13,160 nucleotides of DNA from positions 1 to 13,160 of the forward strand of contig CAJLXA010000045.1 of the NCBI GenBank assembly GCA_905210485.1, written 5' to 3'. The notes beneath the pieces were generated by a model. That model was not told the origin of the DNA. It searched no databases and saw only the letters and a program-made list of their open reading frames with translations. The DNA is from an uncultured Eubacteriales bacterium. GTDB lineage: Bacteria > Bacillota > Clostridia > Oscillospirales > CAG-272. Of this stretch, positions 6,713 through 12,305 are shown in pieces; within the stretch, counting starts at the first letter, position 1; every line of letters starts with the position of its first letter. The translations under genes were made by a program, and so were the position numbers.

Positions 6713-6755
6713 AAAGCATAGCGCAACCGCCGTCGTGCGGGGCGTTATGCTTTTT
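6713..6755 (+). terminator. Intercistronic hairpin with T run between metQ and metN
   Basis: AAAGCATA (6713-6720) plus CGC pairs with GCG plus TATGCTTT (6746-6753), with one mismatch, and a five-T run follows the stem's GC part. It looks like a leaky terminator or 3'-end stabiliser, giving more binding protein than ATPase and permease, a common arrangement in importer operons. Confidence 0.65.
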
Positions 6756-6769
6756 CGGGATTTGATAAC

Positions 6770-7786
6770 GTGATAGAAATCAAGAATCTGACCAAGACGT
6801 TCCCCGGCGCAGAGGGAGAATTCGACGCGCTGAAAGACGTATCGCTGACAATCGGTGACGGCGAGATATACGGTATTATCGGTATGAGCGGCGCGGGCAA
6901 GAGCACGCTTGTCCGCACCATCAACATGTTGGAGCGCCCGACAGAAGGCACCGTATTGATCGACGGCGTCGATATCGGCGGGCTCAGCGACGCGGAGTTG
7001 CGTGCGGAGCGGCGCAGTATCACCATGATCTTTCAGGGATTCAATCTTCTTATGCAAAGAAACTGCCTGAAAAATGTATGTTTCCCGCTGGAACTTGCCG
7101 GCGTGAATCGCGCGGAGGCGGAAACACGCGCCGCGGAACTTCTCGAAATTGTCGGTCTCGGCGATAAACTGAAAAGTTATCCCGCACAGCTTTCCGGCGG
7201 TCAGCAACAGCGCGTCGCGATTGCGCGCGCACTTGCAACGAATCCTAAAATTTTGCTTTGCGATGAGGCGACAAGCGCGCTTGACCCTCAGACAACGAAA
7301 AGTATACTGGCGCTCATCAAGGATATTCACGACCGTCTCGGTATTACGGTCGTCATCATTACGCACCAGATGAGCGTGGTAGAACAGATATGCACACGCG
7401 TGGCCATTCTTGATCACGGCGAAGTGGCGGAAGAGGGGGTCGTAAACGAAGTCTTTTCCGCACCGAAATCCGCGGCCGCCAAAGCCTTGGTTTATCCGGA
7501 CGGCTATCTGGAGGATATGGCGGACAGCCCGTCGGACGAAAGCGTTATCCGCATTGTGTTCAACGGTTCCGAGGCAACGCAAACGCCGATCATTGCGCAG
7601 ATGGCGATTGAACGGAATATCCGCGCCAATATTCTGTCCGCCTCGACGCGTACGATAGGCCGTAAAGCCTACGGAAACATGCTGCTCGGAATTCCCGGCG
7701 GACGAAAAGAATTCGATAAAGCAATGGCTTATCTTAAGGGAATAACCGATATTTATGTGGAGGAGGTAAAAGTCAGTGCTGAGTAA
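6770..7786 (+). CDS. metN: Methionine ABC transporter ATP-binding protein
   Basis: This 338-aa ATPase powers methionine import with MetI. Visible are the Walker A motif GMSGAGKST (38-46), Q-loop Gln89, the ABC signature LSGGQ (141-145), Walker B ILLCDE (161-166) and H-loop His199. A C-terminal ACT-like NIL domain (~258-335) is specific to MetN and is known in E. coli to bind methionine and inhibit transport from the inside. The start is GTG 6770, giving MIEIKNLTKTF; no ATG is in frame upstream, and the only ribosome site is a weak GGGA at 6757-6760. Weak initiation plus the preceding hairpin suggest lower expression than MetQ. The 3' end overlaps metI by 11 nt. Confidence 0.96.
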   Translation: MIEIKNLTKTFPGAEGEFDALKDVSLTIGDGEIYGIIGMSGAGKSTLVRTINMLERPTEGTVLIDGVDIGGLSDAELRAERRSITMIFQGFNLLMQRNCLKNVCFPLELAGVNRAEAETRAAELLEIVGLGDKLKSYPAQLSGGQQQRVAIARALATNPKILLCDEATSALDPQTTKSILALIKDIHDRLGITVVIITHQMSVVEQICTRVAILDHGEVAEEGVVNEVFSAPKSAAAKALVYPDGYLEDMADSPSDESVIRIVFNGSEATQTPIIAQMAIERNIRANILSASTRTIGRKAYGNMLLGIPGGRKEFDKAMAYLKGITDIYVEEVKVSAE

Positions 7787-8492
7787 ATTATTTTTGTCTG
7801 CGAAGTTACAGAACGCGCTGGATATTCTGAAGTCGGAATTTCCGCTTGCTATATGGGAAACGCTGTATGTCACGATATTGGCCACACTGTTTGCCACATT
7901 GATCGGACTTCCGCTTGGCATTCTGATCGTTGCGGGAGAGAACGGAAAGATTTTGCATATTCCGAAATGGATATTGAAAGCGCTTGACATCATTATCAAT
8001 CTTCTTCGTTCCGTACCGTTTCTGATCCTGATGATTCTTGTTTTTCCGCTTACGAGACTCATTATCGGTACCACGGTCGGCACGCCCGCCACGATTGTAC
8101 CGCTTGTGATCGCCTCCTTCCCGTTTATTGCACGTCTTGTCGAAAGCAGTCTCCGGGAAATCAATCCCAATATTATCGAAGCGGCGCAGAGCATGGGCGC
8201 GTCGCCTTTTCAGATCATTACAAAGGTGATGATTCCCGAAAGCATACCGTCGCTGATTGCCAATGAGACCATTGCCGTTACGACTATCCTCGGCTACTCT
8301 GCCATGAGCGGCGTTATCGGCGGCGGCGGTCTCGGAAAGATCGCCATCAATTACGGCTATTATCGCTATCAGTATCTTGTGATGGCATTTGCGGTAATCT
8401 TTCTTATTCTTCTGGTGCAGGTTTTCCAAAGCGTCGGAACACGCCTTGCAACGAAAACCGATAAACGTCTTAAAAATCAATCGCAAAAATAA
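7776..8492 (+). CDS. metI: Methionine ABC transporter permease
   Basis: This 238-aa inner-membrane subunit has about five hydrophobic segments (roughly 27-55, 70-97, 103-122, 163-188 and 199-220) and the cytoplasmic EAA coupling loop EAAQSMGASPFQII (135-148), which contacts MetN. The segment YSAMSGVIGGGGLG before the last helix is typical of MetI. The start is GTG 7776, nine bases after GGAGGAGG (7759-7766) and inside the end of metN (11-nt overlap), indicating translational coupling. Sequence and length are those of the ordinary family, so only the binding protein of this importer is unusual. Confidence 0.96.
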   Translation: MLSKLFLSAKLQNALDILKSEFPLAIWETLYVTILATLFATLIGLPLGILIVAGENGKILHIPKWILKALDIIINLLRSVPFLILMILVFPLTRLIIGTTVGTPATIVPLVIASFPFIARLVESSLREINPNIIEAAQSMGASPFQIITKVMIPESIPSLIANETIAVTTILGYSAMSGVIGGGGLGKIAINYGYYRYQYLVMAFAVIFLILLVQVFQSVGTRLATKTDKRLKNQSQK

Positions 8493-8513
8493 CATCGGTT
8501 TCATTCCGTAAGT

Positions 8514-8557
8514 AAAAGAGCCGGGGCGGCCAAAACTTGGTCGCCGGCTCTTTTTTT
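8514..8557 (+). terminator. Rho-independent terminator of the metQ-metN-metI operon
   Basis: AAAAGAGCCGG...GGCC (8514-8531) pairs with GG.CGCCGGCTCTTTT (8539-8554) with small bulges, and a run of seven T follows. It lies 22 nt after the metI stop. The A-rich 5' side would also let it work on the opposite strand. Confidence 0.92.
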
Positions 8558-8577
8558 ATACTGGCACCTAATACGCC

Positions 8578-8640
8578 TCCGGCTCTGCGGGGGACGGTAA
8601 AACGGTGAAAAGCCGTATGCCGGACAGAGAGAGAGGTTGA
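8578..8640 (+). other. Possible structured leader of the 130-aa hypothetical gene
   Basis: CTCTG (8583-8587) can pair with CAGAG (8625-8629), enclosing an ACGG (8602-8605) / CCGT (8613-8616) hairpin. A tandem ACGGTRAAA repeat lies between 8594 and 8610. It matches no riboswitch class I can name and may be chance folding. No clear promoter is seen between the met terminator and this gene. Confidence 0.25.
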
Positions 8641-8649
8641 GATATATGT

Positions 8650-9042
8650 ATGTCTAAAAAGAAAAAGAGAAGAGGGCATAAGACCGCGGGAAAGCCGGTC
8701 GGAGACAAAGGGGTAAGCGCCTTTCTCCACAGGATCGGAGAAGGCGCGTTTCTTCCCCCTCGGGAAGTGCAGGTGGCAGAACGAAATGACGGCGGAGGAG
8801 ATAACGAAGCCGATTTTTATGGGGATTATTACCATTATACGGTTCGCTTGAAGATACGGAAATGCGGCGATAATAGAAAATACATACGCGTCACTGCAAC
8901 AGAAAAAAAGAAGGCAAAATACTTGCGAAAACAGCTGGAAAAACACCTCACGGAAGAAAACCCAGCCGCAAAATATGAACTGTTTGTAAATAGTTGCGCA
9001 AACGTAACTTTACAAAATGATAGAAATGGTTGTGCGTTCTGA
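8650..9042 (+). CDS. Hypothetical protein, lysine-rich, 130 aa
   Basis: I do not recognise this protein. It begins MSKKKKRRGHK and is highly charged and soluble, with no signal peptide or membrane segment. After a flexible, basic N-terminal part (1-45) comes an acidic, tyrosine-rich stretch (about 49-63). A probably folded alpha/beta core follows at about 63-115: TVRLKIRKCGDNRKYIRVTA is beta-like, then KKAKYLRKQLEKHL is helical. The start is ATG 8650 after a weak purine-rich site (GAGAGAGAGG at 8627-8636). An ATG at 8646 stops after three codons. Codon use is more A-rich than in neighbouring genes, which may mean recent acquisition. It stands alone between the met operon terminator and an AT-rich spacer. 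The opposite strand has a 158-aa open frame, judged a shadow. Confidence 0.5.
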   Translation: MSKKKKRRGHKTAGKPVGDKGVSAFLHRIGEGAFLPPREVQVAERNDGGGDNEADFYGDYYHYTVRLKIRKCGDNRKYIRVTATEKKKAKYLRKQLEKHLTEENPAAKYELFVNSCANVTLQNDRNGCAF

Positions 9043-9250
9043 CGGAATTTTCAAGGGTAAAACAGGGATTTTTTCCGAAAAACAGTATCGGGTTTTCTTC
9101 CGGAAACTGTTTGAAGAAAAAATATAAAAAAATTTTCGTGTTAACAATTTTTTTCAAAAATCCGAAAATAGTTGAAAAAATGAATACTTATATTTACATT
9201 TTATCATATAATTTTTTTGAACAAAAAATGAGATTGGCCGGCGGCGGCCT
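9043..9250. other. AT-rich intergenic spacer
   Basis: No gene is visible. The stretch 9110-9235 is mostly A and T with long homopolymer runs, in sharp contrast to the GC-balanced neighbours. An imperfect hairpin (AAACAGT 9080-9086 / ACTGTTT 9106-9112 with an inner CGG/CCG) may end the hypothetical gene's transcript but lacks a T tail on the plus strand. A GGCC-6-GGCC dyad closes the spacer at 9236-9249. Confidence 0.5.
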
Positions 9251-9280
9251 CGTTTGCAATTTTTACCCTATTGCAAAACG
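9251..9280 (+). repeat. Inverted repeat covering the -35 region of the RNA promoter
   Basis: CGTTTGCAAT (9251-9260) and ATTGCAAAACG (9270-9280) are reverse complements apart from one extra A, separated by 9 nt. The right arm contains the TTGCAA -35 hexamer, so a bound protein would compete with RNA polymerase. It is read as an operator candidate; the binding protein is unknown. Confidence 0.55.
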
Positions 9281-9299
9281 AAATTTGATTTGATACAAT
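9271..9299 (+). promoter_or_regulatory. Promoter of the putative large RNA
   Basis: TTGCAA (9271-9276) and TACAAT (9294-9299) are spaced exactly 17 bp, with TG one base before the -10 (extended -10). Expected start is about 9305-9307, just before the first hairpins of the structured region. Confidence 0.72.
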
Positions 9300-9304
9300 A
9301 TAAG

Positions 9305-9912
9305 AGCCGAAAGGGAAAACGGACAGCGTCCGAAAACGCGGTTCCGCTTCTTCTCTGCAGGACAAAAACAAATTCTGACGCCTCCGCATCTGTTCCGATG
9401 CGTGTATGCCTTTCATACGGGTGTAGATATGGCAGTTGCTTATACCGCGGACATAGCGTATTCACGCAGGTCATAACGGTGAGCGCCATAAGATCCCCGA
9501 TGAAGTTATTGCCGACAAGGTCGGCACCATCGGCAAAGTCCGATGTGCGGGCAGTGAGCGGTGTTCCGCCGCTTCACTGCTTCCGCAATCTTTTTATGTC
9601 ACGGGGTTGTCGGTTATCACACCGACGCAGAGATATATCTGCAGGCCGCGCGGTTTGCGGGAAAAATTATTTATTGTCACGGTCATAGGAGTGCGCACGG
9701 CTTTCGGCGGGCAACTGTCTGTCGGAAGGTACTCCGGGACAAATGCGGTAAAGAAATCTTTTTCCGATGAACGCCGAGCCGCCTACCGCAACCGTGACCT
9801 TTCGTGTAAGCATCACGGCAAGTTTATACGAGGGGTCACGGCACGGTCGGGTATGCGATAAGAATTCCGACTTACATGTTTCTGAAAAAATCGGCTGCGG
9901 CCGATTTTTTAG
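9305..9912 (+). ncRNA. Putative large structured non-coding RNA (~600 nt)
   Basis: Between a good promoter and a strong terminator lie about 600 nt with no credible ORF but many stable helices. They are 9320-9324/9328-9332 (AGC loop), 9385-9390/9397-9402, 9404-9408/9414-9418, 9428-9433/9485-9490 enclosing 9444-9447/9477-9480 and 9456-9459/9464-9467, 9511-9516/9520-9525, 9528-9533/9540-9545, 9609-9614/9621-9626, 9627-9631/9638-9642 and 9723-9726/9733-9736. A 16-bp compound stem spans 9546-9561/9569-9587. An uninterrupted 19-bp stem (9792-9810/9823-9841) includes four G-U pairs, which argues for selection at RNA level. The size is that of ornate RNAs such as OLE or ROOL, but I cannot assign a class and see no tmRNA, RNase P, 6S or group II intron hallmarks. 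A T run after the 16-bp stem (9591-9595) could end a shorter form. Confidence 0.62.
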
Positions 9913-9914
9913 TT
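9885..9914 (+). terminator. Terminator of the putative large RNA
   Basis: AAAAAATCGGC (9885-9895) pairs perfectly with GCCGATTTTTT (9900-9910) across a TGCG loop, closed by C-G. This is a UNCG-type tetraloop on an 11-bp stem with a T tail, a very strong intrinsic terminator. Confidence 0.92.
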
Positions 9915-9918
9915 TTAT

Positions 9919-9946
9919 GAGGAATGTGCGATTTGCGAGGAATGTG
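9919..9946 (+). repeat. Short direct repeat after the RNA terminator
   Basis: GAGGAATGTG occurs at 9919-9928 and again at 9937-9946, 18 bp apart (start to start), in otherwise featureless intergenic DNA. It could be a regulator half-site pair or slippage; the meaning is unknown. Confidence 0.5.
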
Positions 9947-9995
9947 TAATCCATGCGCAAAGCCGCGCCGCATATGTATCCGTCGTATACGCGTC

Positions 9996-10038
9996 AATAA
10001 AAAGGTACCGGGTCACAATGACCCGGTACCTTTTTATT
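9996..10038 (-). terminator. Terminator of the MATE gene, potentially bidirectional
   Basis: Two 20-nt arms (9996-10015 and 10019-10038) are perfect reverse complements around a CAA centre, with a GC-rich top and A/T-rich base, so T runs follow on both strands. It starts 7 nt beyond the stop of the minus-strand MATE gene and would also insulate that gene from the plus-strand RNA. Confidence 0.93.
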
Positions 10039-10045
10039 AGCGGAA

Positions 10046-11437
10046 TCAGGTAAACTCTTCGTTTGCGGTCAATTGCTTTATCCATTTCTTTGAACGGAAA
10101 TGGCGTACGCAGAGAATACCTTTCACGATGTCTTCCGCCATGAACATGATGGCGACGAGAACAACAAAATTGGACGGACGTATGAATTGCGCGGTGATGA
10201 ACAGCGCGGGAATACCGAGCGCATACAGACCGAACAGGTCGAAGAAACACCCGGAACGCGTATCTCCTCCCGCGCGGAAGATACCGCATATCATGGTATA
10301 CGGAATCATGCGCATAGCGATCCAGAACCCGTAGAAAAGAAGACAGCCGGAAGCGACGGCGCGCGCGCCCTCGGTTTCGATCGGCAGGCAACGGAGAAGC
10401 GGTGTGCGTATAAGAATCAGAATACCGCCGAGGATAACGCCCATCACCGGCGTAAGTACGGCAAAGCGTTTTGCCACGCGGTATGCGCCGTCACGGTCTC
10501 CGCGCCCGACCTGCATACCCGTCATGACCGAGCAGGCACTGCATATGCCGACAAAGAAAACGAAGAATATCTGCTGCACCGTATCATACAGCGTATAGCC
10601 GGCATAGTTTTCCGTTCCTTGCCGCGCGAGGATCATGGTGTAGATATTGGCGCCGACCGCCCACATGGTTTCGTTCAGCAGTGTGGGCAACGCCACTTTG
10701 AAATATTTGACCACGAACGGTTTGCGGAAAGAAAAGTAGTCGGCACGGCGGCCGCTCAGGGGAGTATTGCGGAACAGAAGGAAGAAGAGCAGGATCATCG
10801 TCTGCACAATATAACCGGCAACCGAACCGATCGCCGCGCCCTGCACGCCGAGCCGCGGAAAACCGAAGCGACCCTCGATGAAGCAAAAGTTCATCGCCGT
10901 ATTGACGACGACCGATGCCGCAGACGAGATGAGCGGAATAAAGACGCGCTCGACGGAGCGGAGCGATATACACATGATCTGCGAAAAAACCACAAACGGA
11001 ACGCCGATACTGAAAACCTTGAGATAAGAGCCTGCAAGAGAAGCGGTCACGGCATCGTCGACAAAGATGCCCGCAAGCGATTGCGGGAACAGGAAAAGCG
11101 CCGCGGCATACAGAATACCGAATCCCATGGAGACACAGAGCACAAGTCCGAACGCCGCGCAGATTCCGCGACGGTCTTTCTTGCCCCAATATTGCGAAAG
11201 AAGCGACGCGCATCCCGACGCGAATCCGAAACATATCACGTTCAGAAGAAAACTGAAGCGGGAGGCGACGCCCATTGCCGCTGTTGCGGCGTTGCTTCCG
11301 AGCCGCAGAACCATCACGGTGTCGATCAGCGTGGCGCAGGAAGTGAGAAGATTCTGAAAGGCGATGGGCAACGCCAGCGCCAACGCGTTTTTTATAAAAC
11401 CGATTTCGTTTTTTCCGGGTTGTAAGGTATCGTTCAT
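10046..11437 (-). CDS. MATE-family multidrug/solute exporter
   Basis: This 463-aa membrane protein has about twelve hydrophobic segments in two six-helix halves, the usual size and layout of MATE (MatE/NorM/DinF-like) transporters, which export cationic drugs or metabolites using Na+ or H+. Near the N-terminus, LALPIAFQNLLTSCATLIDT and the following MVLRLGSNAATAAMGVA match the conserved first two helices. The second half repeats the pattern with ALPTLLNETMWAVGANIYTM. IFRAGGDTRSG near residue 400 is also typical of the family. The start is ATG (minus strand, 11437) five bases after GGAGG. It is a single-gene unit with its own promoter and terminator. The substrate cannot be told from the sequence, and no regulator gene is adjacent. 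Confidence 0.93.
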   Translation of the reverse strand: MNDTLQPGKNEIGFIKNALALALPIAFQNLLTSCATLIDTVMVLRLGSNAATAAMGVASRFSFLLNVICFGFASGCASLLSQYWGKKDRRGICAAFGLVLCVSMGFGILYAAALFLFPQSLAGIFVDDAVTASLAGSYLKVFSIGVPFVVFSQIMCISLRSVERVFIPLISSAASVVVNTAMNFCFIEGRFGFPRLGVQGAAIGSVAGYIVQTMILLFFLLFRNTPLSGRRADYFSFRKPFVVKYFKVALPTLLNETMWAVGANIYTMILARQGTENYAGYTLYDTVQQIFFVFFVGICSACSVMTGMQVGRGDRDGAYRVAKRFAVLTPVMGVILGGILILIRTPLLRCLPIETEGARAVASGCLLFYGFWIAMRMIPYTMICGIFRAGGDTRSGCFFDLFGLYALGIPALFITAQFIRPSNFVVLVAIMFMAEDIVKGILCVRHFRSKKWIKQLTANEEFT

Positions 11438-11462
11438 GAAAACCTCCGTATGAAAATAAGAA

Positions 11463-11477
11463 CACCGTCTGACGGTG
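11463..11477 (-). promoter_or_regulatory. Perfect dyad in the MATE leader, operator candidate
   Basis: CACCGTC and GACGGTG are perfect reverse complements around a single T (centre 11470), about 11 bp downstream of the expected MATE transcription start. This suits a repressor such as those that often govern drug exporters. As RNA it could also form a small hairpin followed by a T-rich stretch. Confidence 0.55.
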
Positions 11478-11487
11478 CATATTCATG

Positions 11488-11516
11488 AGTATACCATACA
11501 ACGCGTTCTTTGAAAA
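11488..11516 (-). promoter_or_regulatory. Promoter of the MATE gene
   Basis: On the minus strand, TTTTCA (11516-11511) and TATACT (11493-11488) are 17 bp apart, with a TG one base before the -10 (extended -10). The start is expected near 11481, giving a leader of about 44 nt that holds the dyad and the GGAGG ribosome site. Confidence 0.6.
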
Positions 11517-11571
11517 GAGTTTTTTCGGAAAATGTCGGGTGAAATCGAAAAAATCCGGAAACCGGCGGGAA

Positions 11572-11614
11572 AATATATAAATATATTGAAAAAAGCGCGC
11601 CGAAATACGCGCGC
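11572..11614 (+). repeat. Two inverted repeats upstream of the SOD-like gene
   Basis: AATATAT (11572-11578) / ATATATT (11581-11587) is an AT dyad with a 2-bp centre. GCGCGC (11595-11600) / GCGCGC (11609-11614) flanks an 8-nt centre. They lie in the divergent interval between the MATE promoter and the SOD-like gene. The plus-strand promoter itself is not clear to me, so these may be operators or leader structure. Confidence 0.4.
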
Positions 11615-11648
11615 CTGCATATGCTTATAAAAAACATCGGAGGGAATC

Positions 11649-12275
11649 ATGGACGAAAGAGGATATACGCGGACGGTGAAACCTGTCGTGCTGTCTTATG
11701 CTCCCGACGCACTTTTACCGGCCGTTGACGCAGAAACTTTTACGCATCATTACCGCGGGATCTACATGGCGGCAGTGCACCGCCTCAATATCGCCGCCGA
11801 TCGGCATTTCGGAGAATCTTCCGTGCCGGCACTTCTCACAGACCGCCGCGCCCGTCGGACAATACCGGCGGATATGGCGGCATGCGTTTATGCGCACGAA
11901 TTGTATTTTACATCTCTCATGCCCGCCGGAAACGGATATGCAGCTGTCCCGCAGGTGCTCGCGGAAAAACTGAAACGGGATATAGGGAGCACCTTTGAGG
12001 TTTTTTACCGTATCCGTGAGACCGCGCGCCAATGTCCCGACGACGGATTCCTTTACCTGACGGAAAACCGCCGTAGCGGCAGGCTTTCCGTAGCGGCTTT
12101 TCCGCTGTATACATTGCCGCCGCTACGGTATGAGAATCCCATTATGGCAATAGATCTTTTCGAGCACGCCTATTACGGTTTGTATCGGTATGACCGTGAA
12201 CGCTACGTCGCCGCTGTCACGGGTCAGCTCAACTGGCAGGCAATATGCGACCGCATGATATACGGAAAAATGTAA
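11649..12275 (+). CDS. Divergent Fe/Mn superoxide dismutase-fold protein
   Basis: A 208-aa protein that aligns along its whole length with Fe/Mn-SOD (E. coli SodB, 193 aa). AVDAETFTHHY matches the first-helix ligand block, AACVYAHELYF the second, and AIDLFEHAYYGLY plus NWQAICDRMI the diagnostic C-terminal block. All four metal ligands are present: His34, His83, Asp169 and His173 (SodB His26, His73, Asp156, His160). Many second-shell positions differ: the KHHxxxY gateway reads G-I-Y...A (His30 to Ile38, Tyr34 to Ala42), Gln69 is Cys79, and Trp122 is Phe134. It probably binds a metal, but ordinary superoxide dismutation is doubtful. The start is ATG 11649 after GGAGGG (11639-11644). There is no signal peptide, so it is cytoplasmic. 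It is convergent with the phosphate-cotransporter gene. Family membership is inferred by eye. Confidence 0.78.
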   Translation: MDERGYTRTVKPVVLSYAPDALLPAVDAETFTHHYRGIYMAAVHRLNIAADRHFGESSVPALLTDRRARRTIPADMAACVYAHELYFTSLMPAGNGYAAVPQVLAEKLKRDIGSTFEVFYRIRETARQCPDDGFLYLTENRRSGRLSVAAFPLYTLPPLRYENPIMAIDLFEHAYYGLYRYDRERYVAAVTGQLNWQAICDRMIYGKM

Positions 12276-12305
12276 ATCCGAATTTACATTTCTTTTTCTT
12301 TCTTT
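12270..12305. terminator. Hairpin shared by two convergent stop codons
   Basis: ATGTAAAT (12270-12277) and ATTTACAT (12282-12289) form a perfect 8-bp stem with a CCGA loop, followed by a T/C-rich tract (TTCTTTTTCTTTC). The stop of the SOD-like gene (12273-12275) lies in the left arm and the stop of the minus-strand gene (12284-12286) in the right arm. It works best as a plus-strand terminator. Confidence 0.65.

Noticed and set aside
6611..8194. 527-aa open frame on the minus strand opposite the end of metQ, metN and metI
   Set aside because: The plus-strand genes there carry unmistakable family motifs and ribosome sites; the antisense frame is low-complexity, Arg/His-rich and has no recognisable domain.
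8470..8946. 158-aa minus-strand frame with hydrophobic N-terminus
   Set aside because: It starts inside the convergent hypothetical gene, crosses the met terminator and ends in metI; no ribosome site, and composition is that of antisense to a Lys-rich gene.
9254..9861. Several 60-140 aa open frames on both strands in the RNA region
   Set aside because: None has a ribosome site or family motif, they overlap each other, and the base-pairing of the region explains the sequence better. A decayed protein gene remains a less likely alternative.
9305..9912. tmRNA, RNase P RNA, 6S RNA, group I or group II intron
   Set aside because: No tRNA-like ends or tag ORF, no RNase P core motifs, far longer than 6S RNA, and no domain V-like hairpin or intron-encoded protein visible.
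10100..11425. 441-aa open frame on the plus strand
   Set aside because: It is antisense to the MATE gene, whose helices and ribosome site are clear; the plus frame is highly charged shadow sequence with no supported start.
11649..12275. Ordinary superoxide dismutase
   Set aside because: Ligands match, but the gateway Tyr, His, Gln and Trp positions are all substituted, so I do not give it a sod gene symbol.
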